Of a stretch of 64,000 nucleotides of DNA, positions 46,167 to 64,000 are shown in pieces; position 1 is the first letter of the stretch; each line of letters opens with the position of its first letter. The notes beneath the pieces were generated by a model that saw nothing but the letters and a program-made list of their open reading frames with translations, was not told where the DNA came from and ran no database searches. A program made the position numbers and the translations under genes. The stretch lies in assembly GCA_025531455.1 (NCBI GenBank), contig JAMYHL010000003.1, positions 1,240,001-1,304,000 on the forward strand, written 5' to 3'. This stretch comes from Apiotrichum sp. Y4204. Lineage: Eukaryota; Basidiomycota; Tremellomycetes; Trichosporonales; Trichosporonaceae.

Positions 46167-49100
46167 TTGTGGGGGCGGCGCGGCGTCGGGGTTCGGAGTG
46201 AGGTGAGATCGGGGCTGGGGCGGGGGTGACGACAAACGTGGCTACGAACGGCCGGGGGAGAGAAGGGGAGTGAAGGAAAAGAAAGAGGTAATAGAGAGCG
46301 GAGCTGAAAGGAATAGAAAATGGTAAACGAGAGTGGGATGTGGTTGCTTTGTTGTATTTTTGTTTCCACAGTAGGTCGGAGAAGAAGAAGAAGGTATAAT
46401 GCCTGGCGCGGCGGCAGCAGGGGAGAGAGAAGGTGGACTGAGCCGCGTGTTGGTCGAAATGGAAGAGGAGTGTGATGGAGAATGTCAAAGATTGGAATGG
46501 GGGTTTGTGATTGTGTTGCTGCGAGTGACAGAGCACGGGGTGCGGGTAGCCGCCATCAACTGTGGTATGGGATGGGGTTGGAAGCGCCGGGTGTGGTGGT
46601 GTGGTTGCAGGTGGAATGGGTCTGGGCCACCTGCGCCTTGGCGAGAAGAGGCAAAAGAGAGAGACACTACTAGGCGGCGGGACGGGATGGCGCGGGGGGA
46701 TTTGAGCTCGGACCTGGCTCTTGGACCTTGAACGAGCAACAGGTACTGCAGATTCAGGAGGGGATGGCTCGGCAAGTTGCACGAGCTGTTACAGTTACTC
46801 GGAGGGTACAGAGGGCGAGCAACTGTGGTACGCTGTGGGGGGTCTTGTGGATCGAGGATCAAGGATCGCAAGTAAGAGATCAAGAGATGCTTGCCCAGAA
46901 GGCCGTGGTGCATGGTGGTACAACAGGGTGAACAACAAATCCAAACTGGGCCAGGCAGAGAGAAATGTGCATCTGGTGCGGAACGCACGTACTCCCCTTC
47001 TGTCTCTGCCTCTGCTCTTCCACCTCTTTGCATGGCCAGACGAAAGGGTCAACAGGATGCCGAACAGGGTTTGTGCGGCGGCGGCGGCGGAGGCGGCCGT
47101 GAGGCGCGGACTCAGGGACATGAGTGAGGGGGTGTCCCGGGTGGCCGGTGTGGGGTGCAGTGCGATGGGTGACACGCGACACGTCCTCTTGCTGCCCAGG
47201 GATCCGGAACCAATGCTGTTCCAGGCATCCCGAGTGGGCGATCACGAGAGTACTCGTGCTGGCCTTGCGCGCTCGCGCTGGATGAGACCTTGTCAAGCGA
47301 AGTGACTGCGAGTAGCTAGAGCAGCTCTGGAGATCTACCAGAGTTGGATGCCATGCTCGATCTTGTTCAGGGCACATGGGATTTGTACGTACTTCGCTCC
47401 AAACGCAAAAAGAGGCACGCTCCGACGCGCCGGCGCTCCGAGTCACCAAACAGAAAGGGTTTATCCGATCTGGACTGGCCGAGGACCGTAGGCCGTCGTT
47501 GATGGCTTCTTGTACGTCAAGCCGCGCCGGCGCGTCAAGAAGGGGCTGCGGATCGCAAAGTACACCATTCTTAGGCCAGGGCTGGGAGTCACCACCACTA
47601 CTATCAATACCAAGGAAGCGCACTCCAAAAAGCAACAGGACACCGAAATCTGCCATCTGCCATAAAGTTGCAGCATCAAACCGCGGGAACACGGGCAGCG
47701 AGGGGTACCCACTCGGCATGTGCTACTGTATGTGCTACATGGCGGCATAACGTATACAGTAGTGCTCTCCGTACAGCGCGATGGTGGGTACGGTGTGGCC
47801 GGGATTGCTATCCATATCTCGAGGCGAGGCGTGCAGGGAGTGAGTGGCGTTTGCCTGGCTTGCAGCCAACGTCTTTGGATTTTCTGGGCTCTGCCAGGAT
47901 CGCTGTGGGCTGAAGCTCCATTCTAGGCTCTACAGGCGCTGCGTTCTGGACTTGGTTTTGTCCAAACATGATGATCTGTGCATGGCTGAGTGGAGGGAAA
48001 TGTTGTCGGCGATGAGGAGTTGGAGCTTGACGCGCGATAGACGAACGACAGGAGAGGCATGATCGGCAGGACATGCACCACAAGTAGGTGGACAATACAT
48101 CCCGGCCTCCCGGCCGGAGACGAGGAACACAGAAATGCTGTCGGTTGTACTCTCTCGCTAGCTCGCTCCCACGATGACGTCCGCCCATCGACAACCAACA
48201 TGTACAAAGCGCGGGAATGCAACATGAAACTCGGCAAGCGATCAAGCGAGCTCCAACAATGCAACAAGGACACGGCTCGTCATCAAACGCGGACCTCGAA
48301 TGACCCAAACCTTGTCTCCACTTGTCCTTGTCGTCCAGATCCTCGGGCCGCAGGGTGTTGCCGTAAAGGGGAACCGCGTGCCGATCCGCGATCGGTTCGT
48401 GATCGGTTCTGCTTCACCTTCAGTCCTCGGCTTTTGATTGTCCATCTCTCAGTTGAGCTCTCAACACCATCTCGGGGCGAGTCTAAACGATAGTCCGCAA
48501 TGCGTGTGTCAACGTACCTGACCTGGGCGTGTGCTATTCATATACCTTGAAACTCTGTCACGAGCTTTGCGAGCGCGAGGTGAGAGTGAGGAGAATGGGA
48601 GCACGACAAGGGGAGTCATGTACAGTATACTGCTCATAACTCATACCGTTGACGTGAAGCGCGTTGCGAAATTTGGCCAGTCTACGTATGCAGCGTATAT
48701 TTGATCATTACCTCGCCTCGCCTCACGTATGCTCGATCCGCTTGGCGTTGCTTGTCGAGCGGTGCGCGGCTGGGTCTGACTTGACATTTATCGCAGTGGA
48801 CGCCAGACACGACGCGGCGCGCGGCCCACACGCAATGCCAATGAAGAACGTCGAGCATTTTGGGCCAGCTGGGTCCGCATCGCGCGCACCGGTGATCAAG
48901 CTTCGAGTATTGAGAGTCAAGGATCAGTGAAGCGCTCTTCAACACATCTTCGACATCCGCAGATCCCAGCCATCTTCGATCCTCGATTAGCTTGCACTTG
49001 CAGGCCACACGCACAGGTGCAGCCGTAACGCCCATGCTGCGGGATGGCACCACGGTACCACGGCCCGTAAGCCGCGCTTCGTCCACTTTCCGAATCCGTG

Positions 49101-50795
49101 GCATGGGTGGGTACAGTACGTGCGATGGACCACACGCGGGCAGGGTGGACGAGTGTGTCGGAGATTGTGTGATGGTTGGCTCGCGGCTTGGCGTCCATCT
49201 GGCGGTATCAGGTATCAGGTAATCAGGTATATATATCAGGGAGGGGCCGAGACCTGTCTGGGGATCGTGGGTTGTGACCTTGTGATGCGGAGGGAGTTCA
49301 GGAATTAGGGAAACCGCATTACTTAATACACAGTACACGAACCAGCTGCAACCAGGCTGCTGTTGAGATGCAACACCCTCTCCATACTCTGCAAACATAG
49401 CTGGCGGTGCTGGATATACCCTTCTTCTCGCCGACACCAACTCGTCTCCCAAACTACCCGCAGATGGAGCCTGGAGCCCGTCTACTTTTTTCAATGTTGT
49501 TGCTGCATTGCCGCCATCACCGTTTTACGGGTAGAAAGCGCTGACGGTCGATATACGATATCGCGACGCGCGACACGCGAGATTGCGAATTGCGACCATG
49601 CGACCTGGGAGTGGCAGATTGATCGATATTGATCCCGCTGATCCGATCTGAGAGTTCGGCCAGGAGGGTTTTCTTTAATGACGTGGGTTTGTATGTATGA
49701 CGTATTCTGATAATAATAGAGCCGTGGTGGACAACCATTAGACGACCAGAGACCGACCAGAGACCATCCGCAACTGGCAATGGACGCCTTTTTTTTTGGC
49801 TGGTATCATCCAGTCTATCTCTTTCTGAGCATGGTGGCAACAAGGGAGAAGGGGAAAAAGGCGAGTATGGCTAGTATGGGAGATCATGGGTAGATTGAGA
49901 TGTCTCACTCACTCTTCATCAGCCGGGTAAGAGATATCATAGATGCTACAGTGGATAGCGAACAAGACAAAAAGTATGAGACCTTGCCACTCTCCGTTCC
50001 GTACGAGTCCGAAACCCTATTGTCCTGCCGCACTGTTAGCAATAAGAGGCGAACTCCCGTTCCCCCGAGGGTTAAATCTCGTCCACCGCCACCCAACTTG
50101 AAATTGATGATTTCAGCCCATTAGCCTTTCGTAATACGCGGCTCTAATGAATAGATATCTCCAACACTCAAAAAAGCATGGTGTTAACTAGTGCATGGGA
50201 TCCATGTCGTGGACCCTTGGGGGCTCTGCATGCTCTGCATTCTGCAGCGGGGAACTGGAGACTCAAACTTGTCCGGCGGACGGAGATGGAGATTGCAAGC
50301 AGCAAAGGGAGTGTGCGGTGTGCAGAAGAGATGATACTTTGCATACTCGCAAAAGAGAGAGAGCAGCATACTTGCCATACTTTTTTGCCATACTGCAGAT
50401 GCCGTAGATGGATAGAGTCACACACACCTCATCTATCCACCACCCACACGCCATCCCAATCCCCCCTTTACTACGACTATTACCACAACTCAACAAGAGT
50501 GGCTATTTCTCTCCATTTCCATTCATCGCCTCCCTCAACTCTCGCCATTCTCAACAACACTTTCTCTTTCTTCTTCTTTCATTCTCCTCTTCGATCAACT
50601 GACAAAACCCATCCTCCCACAGGACATCCGCCTCCTCGATCCCACAACCCACGAGCAGGATAACCATATTGGATTAGGATTGGACCGGATCAGATCGTAC
50701 CACGGAGCCTGCCATCACCTCTCACGCTGGCTCCCCCTGCGGTTCTCCCTCACCTACTGGCAAACGACCATAAAGACCTGGACGTTCATCTGACA
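46167..50795. other. Long stretch without a recognised gene
   Basis: 4.6 kb between the divergent RhoGEF (minus) and KDM5 (plus) starts. The first ~500 bases (C/T-rich on the minus strand) and the last ~250 (C/T-rich on the plus strand) look like promoters and leaders. A 279-codon minus frame (46880-47719) has no domain or typical composition. Long antisense or regulatory RNA cannot be excluded. Confidence 0.5.
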
Positions 50796-56857
<6,062 letters not shown>

Positions 56858-57133
56858 TTGAATCTAGTCCTTGTGATCACATCCACCCTCTTGCATGACC
56901 CACCCGGACATGGGCACTGTCCGAGTGACCCTGTCTCACCAATTAGCCCACCTACCCTACTCTCGGCCTCCTGCGGGATTGCCCTTCTTCTCTACCATGG
57001 CCCGACTGCGATCCAGTCGATAGCCTGTCCTCTGTATGAACTACGAAGCGATGCATGTACTACACCTAGCGGGATAGCAAGATTCTGTGTGGTATTTTGT
57101 GGTTTGAGATGAGCGTGTATGAAACCCTAATCT

Positions 57134-60048
57134 CTATGCGCCCTGGATAGCCGCATCGTCGTCGCTAACCTCAACGTCAACGATGGACTGCTCCACCTGC
57201 TCGACCTCTGCCCTCTCTTCGGGCGTCTCGACCTTGACCTCTGCGTTGGCCACGTCGGCCGGCATATCGTGCGTGATCTTGGCCTCAAAGTGGAGGGTCC
57301 AGCTGGGGAGAAGCTTGCGCGCCGAGACTTGCTCCGGCGTGAGGGTCGTGCCGTACGTGAATGGCGCCGTGTAGAAAAAGCACGCGAGGACAAGCGCGGT
57401 GAGAGTGCCGAGAACGATGTAGCCCTTCTTGCCGACGTGCGCGCGGTGAGCGGGGCGGAGACGGGTGCGGGTTCCGGGGACCGAGATGGGGTAGTTTACC
57501 GCCTCGACGATGACAAAGTTGAGGACACTACCGGCAACGAGGGCCGACGCGAGGTGCGCAGGAAGGTAGTGGTGGACGAAACGCTGACGGGCCATCATGA
57601 AGAAGGGGAAGTAGTGGAATGCCCAGGCGCCGAGGAAGAAGCCCGTGTTGCGGTACAGACGGTTACGGAGCTCGGGCTCGATAGGCTCGACGCCACGACG
57701 GCGGGCCAAGGTGTCGGCCGCGATGATTCCGACAAAGATGGAAAGAGCAACCGAGCAGACCCACCAGTCGAGCAGGTTGCCGACCATGTAGATTTGCTGG
57801 TTCTTGTCGTTCTTGGTCCAGAAAGAGACACCGCCGAGGCAGAACGGCCACTCGATGGGTGTAGACGCGTAGGGGTGCGACGAGGAGAGGCCGGCATTGT
57901 GCTGCAGCATGAGAATCTGGAGCTCGAACCACTTCTTGAAAAAGTTCATGTGCCTCGGCGGCTTCTCGTCGACGGTACCAGTGCGGTTCTTGAAGTCGAC
58001 GCCTTGGCCGTCCTCGATAATGTCGTGCCCGAACCACAGGAGTGAGCGCTCGTTACCGTTCTTGTTTCCGTTCACTTCCTGTTGACCAAACGCCCATTCT
58101 GGAAGAGCCTGTTTGTGTGTCCACATGTTTACACGCGTCTTCATGTGGACGACCTTGAAGTGAGAAGACAGAGTCTTGATCGCCTCGCCCTCGTGTGCGT
58201 CGAGCACCTGGAGCTGGAAGAGGGTCTCTTCGCGACGGCTGGTGTCGTCCGGGCTGACAGTGGTGAACTCCTGGTTCGTCGGCATGGTGGGGGACGCGAC
58301 GTCGTGGGTGAGGAGAAGGGTGTTGGTGTTGATGTGACGGAACTGAACGATGTCGTTGTGGCGCACGACGCGGCCGCGGCCAGTGTCGGGAATCTCGTGA
58401 GTGGGGATGATCTGCCAGTGGTTGTTGGTGTCGTTGTGGGGGTAGCAAGTAACCTGCTGGCCTTGCGATGAAACACGCTGGTCGGGGTAACGAAGAGGAT
58501 ACCGTTCGGGGTGCGAGTGGAGGAACTGCTTGGTGTCCTTGTGCATGAGAGTAATTGTGTCGTAGTAGCGCATTTCTAGAATGTCAGCATCAGTCCCACC
58601 GTCCTCCATTTACCGTGGGCGTTGAGAAGGAGATCATTTCCGCTCAGGGTCTCCTGGAACTGAGGGGACATAAAGCTGTCGCCAGGACCCGAGTACTTGA
58701 GAACCTTGAAGTGCACCCAAAAGAAGGAAAGGTAGATAATGAAAGGAACGATGATGAGACCAATAACGCGGTAGAAGAAGTGGCGCCAGAAGTAGGACTG
58801 ACAGTCAGCAGGCGGCTCATGTCATGACGGTGTCAGCCAAGCTAAACTCACAAGGGGGTGGCCGCGCTTTATGTCAAGGATGCCCCAAAGGTCCCAGAGA
58901 ACGGCAGCGCCAACAGTCAAGAAGGTGAACAGACCAACCATCTTGCAGCCAAGAGTGCAGGCGAGCGCAGCACCGGTCGCAAGCATCCATCCCCACCATT
59001 CGTTCGAGAACTCGCGGTAACGCTGCTGGTGGAACTTGACGTAGCAGTAGAGCGAGAGGGCCATGAAGAGCACAAGCGCAGCGTCGAGAAGAATCAAGCG
59101 GGTCTGGGTAACGTGACCATTGTCTACAGGTCAGAAGAGATACAAGAGCGATGCGTGGTTAAGCGGAGAGGGCAGTGCCCTCACGGTCTGATGCAAACCC
59201 GAAGGGACACGCCGCCTGATCTGAACAACAGAGTTACTCACCAAAGAGAATAAGAAGCGCGGAGAAGGCAGAGATGGCAACCGGGTATCCGCTCTCCCTC
59301 ATTGTGGCATACACAATGGGGACAGTGATTGCACCCATGATCGCAATGAAGCTCCTCATGCCAATGTACGGAACATTGTGCGGGAGGTACTCGTCGCCGA
59401 TGCTTTCGAAACCGAACGAGCCATCGTATCCAACAAGCACACCTGCCAGTGCGTTCAACATCTTGGCCAGCGGGGGGTGAACATCGAAGTAGTACTCGCG
59501 CCGGATGTACTGGGATGCAAAGCCTCCAAAGTGCACCTCGTCGAATACGACCTCGGCCGGATATGAGATGCGCCAGAAGCGGACGATGAGTGCGACGACG
59601 GTCAGGGCAGCGGCCGCGGTCCATGACTGCATGTACTCGGAGTGCAGCTCGCGCTGGTGTACTGGCGGGCGAGGGGAGTGGGAAGGGGAAGGGGAGTGTT
59701 TGCCCTGGGGAGTTAGAAAGGTTGGGAGGAGCGGTTGATGTCGTCGGGATGGGCGCTGGGGGTGAATTTGTGCCCATTGCAAGTCAAGAGTCTTGAGGAA
59801 ATCCAGAGGTAGGGAAGAGGGAATGGTAAATGAAAGAGTGAGAACAACTCGGCTCACGCTCCATCCCAAGTCCTTGTGGTTACAGGTCTCTGCCGTCGAC
59901 AGCCGTCCACCACTACTCGTCCACCTCCATGTCGACTAACTTCTCAAGTCAAAACAAATCCCAAACCTACCTTCTCATCGCCGCTGTCCCGCTCGATCAA
60001 CGGCGCCGCTGGGCTCTCTGTGCGCGGAACGCGCCTGTGGAGCGACAT
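57134..60048 (-). CDS. PMT4: Protein O-mannosyltransferase, PMT4 type
   Basis: Transfers mannose from dolichyl-phosphate to Ser/Thr of proteins in the ER lumen, preferring membrane-anchored substrates. Five exons, 60048-59971, 59704-59242, 59123-58852, 58797-58614 and 58575-57134, encode 812 residues. The first exon (26 codons) joins to a conserved N-terminus through a 266-nt intron ending CTAACTCCCCAG. The catalytic loop EVVFDEVHFGGFASQYIRR with the Asp-Glu pair is intact, followed by FDVHPPLAKM. A MIR domain starts near residue 333 (RYYDTITLMHKDTKQFLHSH) and contains the PTNQEFTTV stretch typical of PMT4 rather than PMT1 or PMT2. GVSFWTKNDKNQQIYMVGN and HYFPFFMMARQRFVHHYLPA lie in the C-terminal membrane half. 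It converges on the KDM5 gene with 276 bases between stop codons. Confidence 0.95.
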
Positions 60049-61527
60049 ATCGAACTGGGTCTGGGTATTAGGACGGAAAGGAGTGTGTTGGCTATGAACA
60101 AGAGGTAAGATGGGATGGAACTGGCAGGAGCAGATGATGCTGGCGTGGAGGTTGGGGGGAGGAGAGAGTGAGAGTGGACGCGCCAACCGGCCAACCCAGG
60201 GCCAGCGTCAACGTGGCGGTCGCGCGATTGGCGTTTTTTGTATCCGGTGATTAGAGAATGTGATTAAAAATTGATCAGGGTCGACAGCTGCGGGTGTTGA
60301 GAGCATTACAAAAAGGCTAATTGTGCTTCTAATGTCCCTCGCTGATTCCCGATCTGAAACACACCTCGACGGCCCCGACCGGCCCTTGAATATTTGAATG
60401 GCCTTGAACTGCCCTACCCCAAGTCATTACGTCATGACACATGTCCGTTATCTGCGTGTTTGATCGACGCGTTAGATCGGTGTGTGAAGCTCCAGAATTC
60501 AGAACTGGTGGAGCGGCAGACGTGATGGGAGGACGCAAGACGAGAAGAGGAAACAGGGGGGAGGGATGGAGCATGCAGAAGCACGCCAACCTGAAGTAGA
60601 TGTCGCCGCCATGGCTTTCTTAAAGGCGAAGAGCACCAGGGCACTGGCCAAGTACGGAGGGAAAGGCTGGACTCCGTAACCTTGAGAGCTCGGCCCGGCT
60701 GTCTTTAAAAACAAAGCCAGCTCCCTGATAGCATAATGTCAAGGGCAGAAGCGGCAGAAGCGGCCGAAGCGGCTTGATGATAGAGTTGTATTTCCCAATT
60801 TGGTCCGTGCAGCCGCTCCGTATCTAGCTGTGCCGCGATAGCGATATGGAGAACGATATCATTTAGTAAGCGCCCACAGTCGCCGCCAATGTCCACCTCG
60901 AATCTCAGTGCCGTCAAGACCCATTTGTAACCCAGGAGTCTGGAGATGGTGACCATAAATCGCCTTTGTTTAGGGGGTTGACCCGGTGATCAGTGCATCC
61001 TACAGACGGGTGGCGATGTGGTTGTGTCGTTTTAACAGTTCACGTCCTCGTCCCAGTCGTCCAAGATACAGTATCAAGGAGTCGGAATTCCTGCGTGAGC
61101 AAGCTGCTTTACGGGCGTAGCTCATCCTCCGCCTTCCCACCCTTCATTGTTCCATCACCCCCGCACCGTCCTCAGAAGTGTGGAGCACCTCGCCCTAGAA
61201 ATCCAGCGAGCGACAATAGCGCCTTGAGGATGGTTACAATGAGCTCTTTCTAGTTCCAGGAACGTGGAGCCGGAGACGATTTCCAAGTTCTCCTGAGCCA
61301 CAGGGGCTGAGCTCAATCTTCCATTGAACGTCTTGAAGAAGCGGTTTTCATCACTCCACCTGCTTCTAACCATCCGTTGTAACCTCTCAAATATCTTACC
61401 AACGGTCGCTAGCGATGCGGCATACACCATCAACATCCAATCCATTCAATCCCGCCGTTTGGACCGAGTTACGCGGTGAACGCGGCGTTTTCGGACATCG
61501 GCGACGCGCATTTCGGCGTTCCCGCGG

Positions 61528-61612
61528 CTCTCAATAGCTCAGTTGGTAGAGCGCCGGACTGTAACTGATACCTCAAATCCGTCGGTCCCCTGTTCGAATC
61601 AGGGTTGGGAGA
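61528..61612 (+). tRNA. tRNA-Tyr (anticodon GTA) with 12-nt intron, copy 2
   Basis: Identical over all 85 bases to the gene at 35837-35921, including the 12-base intron and the unpaired C-T at the top of the anticodon stem. The flanks on both sides differ from the other copy, so the repeat is confined to the gene itself. Confidence 0.93.
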
Positions 61613-61646
61613 AACGTCGCTCGCAGCCTGTGCGGTTGTGCGACCA

Positions 61647-61651
61647 TTTTT
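61647..61651 (+). terminator. Likely RNA polymerase III terminator of tRNA-Tyr copy 2
   Basis: Five T (CATTTTTAG) 35 bases after the tRNA 3' end, the first such run downstream. Confidence 0.55.
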
Positions 61652-63336
61652 AGCGGAGTGGAAATGCATGAAAAGACACGAAAGTTCAAGCGTGTTGAGG
61701 CAGATATGCGGCCCTGTGGATAAGATGGGGTTTTGTGATGAGTCATGATGGTTAGTGGCCGCAAAATGGCCGTGATCAGCGCTGTGAGACGTGATTGACT
61801 GTCGATCTTGGTGCCGGCGATAACGTAAGGCCCTTTTTTGTGGAGCTACGGAGAGCTTTTGTGTTCCTGGTTCCTGATCACCTTTGTTCTAGACCACAAT
61901 CCCCGCTTTCTCCACCTCCCCCCACCTTCGGGCAATTTATTTGATGACGACAATTTGGCTCTGGCTCTGACTCGGGTGCACATTGTCTACGGGTCTGCCA
62001 TGATATAAGCATGCAATCGCCGACCGGATACAACAGTGCGGCAACATCCACCGCACGACTTCTCTTTCCTCGAGTTACACTGCCTGTTACCATCAACCAC
62101 AGCCTCCCAGTGACTGTGTTAGCCTGCAACGCCGTGACCACCTCCCCAAACCACAGCCGTGACAAGTTGGCCGCGGGCGTAGGGAGCCTCACCCCAGCGC
62201 CCGCTTTGGCGACTCATGAGGTCTCGAGGTCGCTACCCTTCCGCCACAGAGATTGGGGCCCTTGGCACAAAGTCGGGTGTTCAGGACCAGTGGTGTTTCC
62301 TGATCACAATGGTCCATCCTCCCAGACTACATGTTCCGAAGCGCTCCGTCAGGCGATATCATGCTAAGCGCGCGTGTCACGGGCTGTGAGTTCATGTCAT
62401 GGCGTTTCTGTGGAGACGCAACGCTCGCCCGAAAAGCAAACAAACACCAGAGTCACGCATCCTAGGGATGGGGATCCACTGTTTGACTTGGAACTTGATC
62501 AGCTTGTTGAAGAATGGGTGGACTATCTGTCGGCCTAGAACAACCCGCCCGTCTGCGAACGTAGCTCAACGGCCAAGACTTCTGTGGGCACGGTGCAGTA
62601 CACGAGCCGTACGGTAGTGAAGCTGACTAGATTATACAGCTCAAGTAGAATGCAAGTCAACGATGAACGAGGATGTTTAGACTGGGCAGGTGAAGTTGAG
62701 TGTCGCTTGCGTCTGTTCAGCTGGGTTCAGCGACACCGCCAACGCCCACACGATTGCACAGATCTACCCAATCTACCCCATGTGACCGCTAATTGCCGTC
62801 CCACGTGAAAACCTCGCAGCCAAGATAAGATAAATTCTTTCGCAAGATATCACAACGTCCACAAGTCAAATCCACCAATTCATCGTGTTGTGGCTGTCGT
62901 TCAGGGTGTATCGGGTCCGGAAACTACAGCGACGGAAGCTTTTTTACCTTCCTGGCGTCCTGCGCGTCCTGTGTCCCGCGTTCCGGCGCGTCCCCGCGCA
63001 CTCGGGGTCTCGGGTCCAACGATGGCGTACGTGGCGTTTGTGAGAGAGGACGGAATGTGTTGGATGGCTTCGATCGCACTGGAGGTGACAGCAGTGGCTG
63101 CGGTGCTGCGGTACTGGTACTGTTTGCTGCGGCGGAAACTGCGCAATTGAAGCGTTTGTTGCTTTCTCTGCTCTGCCCAGATTCCAGTTCCAACGGAGGA
63201 GGTAAAGCTGTGCGGAAGACGGTCTGAAACTCGGTTGTCGACTCAACGCGTCAGCTTCAGTGGACCAATCATTGTGTACCACCTCCACCAAAATGGGACA
63301 GTACTCAAGTTGCTGCGGTTCTCTGCACAATGATCT

Positions 63337-63342
63337 TATAAA
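63337..63342 (+). promoter_or_regulatory. TATA box of the right-edge gene
   Basis: CTTATAAACC lies 87-92 bases before the ATG at 63429, a typical spacing for this genome window. Confidence 0.6.
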
Positions 63343-63428
63343 CCAAATAATCCTCACTCTTCCCAAACTTCTTCCACGGAGCCAGTCTCTTCTGCCAGAC
63401 TTTCGCATCAGCACGCTCCGCAGACATC

Positions 63429-64000
63429 ATGTACCTCGACAGCATGGCCTACCCCACCGTCATCCGCAACATTATTCGGTTCTCGGCGATCCCCGAGCTC
63501 AAAGCGTTCCGCTGCACCTCACGTTGGTGCTGCAAGTATGTGGACAGTCTGTTGGCATCTCATCTAGTCCTTGAAGGAGAGCTGTACTCGGACTTTCCCC
63601 GTCGAACGGCCACCGCAGTCCTTCATAATGGAATCTGGGGCCTCTTGTCCAACAGTTGCTTGTACCGGTGAGTTCTGTTTGTCCTGCAGGTGCCTGACGT
63701 GCAGTGTTTCTACCACAGAGGCTGAGCATCCCTTTGAGGTGATGGAAGAATATCGATTGAGTTGAGAGACGTTTCGGTTAGAAATCATTAAGACCCCAGT
63801 CGAGATTCCCGACTTCCGTCGCGCACGTGTCCTCGATCTCCATGGCACACTGCGGGTGACCGTTCTTACTGGCCTTGCGCCCAAGCTTCCGAATGTCCAC
63901 ACTGTGAGGATCTTTGACGGATATCACGATCAGAAAAGCGATGGTTATGCGTCTTCGGACAGAACAGGCTTGTGGGAGCAACAAGAGGAGTCAGCCATCC
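63429..64000 (+). CDS. F-box-like protein, N-terminal part (runs off the window)
   Basis: The first exon (63429 to a GTGAGT donor after 63667) encodes about 80 residues beginning MYLDSMAYPTVIRNIIRFS and continuing with ELKAFRCTSRWCCKYVDSLL, a helical pattern like the F-box-type N-termini of expanded protein families in Trichosporonales. From about 63785 to the window end a second open stretch (TPVEIPDFRRARVLDLHG, LAPKLPNVHTVRIFDGYHD) has the ring of the same families, where a leucine-rich region follows. The exon or exons between 63668 and 63784 are unclear: splicing at GCAG before 63705 gives an in-frame exon that soon meets a TGA, so either another intron removes it or the gene is broken. 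The end lies outside the window. F-box assignment is by pattern only. Confidence 0.45.

Larger units (their letters stand above)
60049..63336. other. Gene-poor right region with a tRNA-Tyr
   Basis: 3.3 kb between the PMT4 start and the promoter of the right-edge gene. The first 150 bases are probably the PMT4 promoter and leader. Apart from the tRNA-Tyr, only overlapping short frames are present, for example minus strand 61155-61445 and plus strand 62011-62367, neither recognised. A GGCAGAAGC-type direct repeat lies at about 60744-60772. Confidence 0.5.

Noticed and set aside
46880..47719. A 279-codon minus-strand frame
   Set aside because: No recognisable motif and no C/T-rich leader; composition does not resemble the neighbouring genes. 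It remains possible only as a rapidly evolving gene.
57269..58045. A 258-codon plus-strand frame
   Set aside because: Antisense shadow of the PMT4 gene, with no domain.
59234..59869. Start of PMT4 in the long frame beginning near 59869
   Set aside because: There is no ATG at that end of the frame. The 26-codon first exon at 60048-59971 has an ATG, a good donor and keeps phase.

Overview
The window is nuclear DNA of a basidiomycete yeast. The protein genes are interrupted by many very short introns (mostly 32-60 nt, GTGAGT/GTAAGT/GTGCGT donors, CTAAC or CTGAC branch sites close to the acceptor), coding DNA is GC-rich, and tRNAs carry small introns just 3' of the anticodon. This and the gene types fit Tremellomycetes, most likely Trichosporonales; the order is my inference, not something a marker proves. 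All exon models are read by eye from splice signals, frame and family conservation; each joined model closes in frame.

Left half (1-21.7 kb): a small cysteine-containing tail-anchored-type protein (+, 1.1 kb) is followed by genes that all point left: a four-helix membrane protein with a long charged tail, a doubtful membrane-protein fragment, the very-long-chain fatty-acid dehydratase PHS1/HACD, the nucleoporin NUP155/NUP170, and a very large, mostly disordered nuclear protein with AT-hook-like motifs and a C-terminal SANT/Myb-like segment. About 4 kb (5.7-9.6 kb) and 4.3 kb (21.7-26.0 kb, holding a tRNA-Lys and simple repeats) carry no gene I can support.

Middle (26-46 kb): an MFS transporter (+) converges on NADPH-cytochrome P450 reductase (-). 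Next comes a CNNM/MAM3-type DUF21-CBS membrane protein (-) split into 17 exons, four of them 9-16 nt. A divergent gap with a tRNA-Tyr leads to a 3-hydroxyacyl-CoA dehydrogenase (+), which converges on a Cid1-type nucleotidyltransferase (-), followed by a DH-PH Rho guanine-nucleotide exchange factor (-).

Right (46-64 kb): a 4.6-kb stretch without a gene; a complete KDM5/JARID1 histone H3K4 demethylase (+) converging on the PMT4-type protein O-mannosyltransferase (-); a second, identical tRNA-Tyr; and the start of an F-box-like gene running off the right edge.

The genes do not form one pathway. Several are endoplasmic-reticulum housekeeping genes (PHS1, CPR, PMT4), others act in the nucleus (NUP155, KDM5, the SANT/Myb-like protein) or in signalling and RNA metabolism (RhoGEF, Cid1). 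I see no transposon, CRISPR, virus or obvious biosynthetic cluster. The most unusual features are the microexon-dense CNNM gene and the giant disordered SANT/Myb-like protein.
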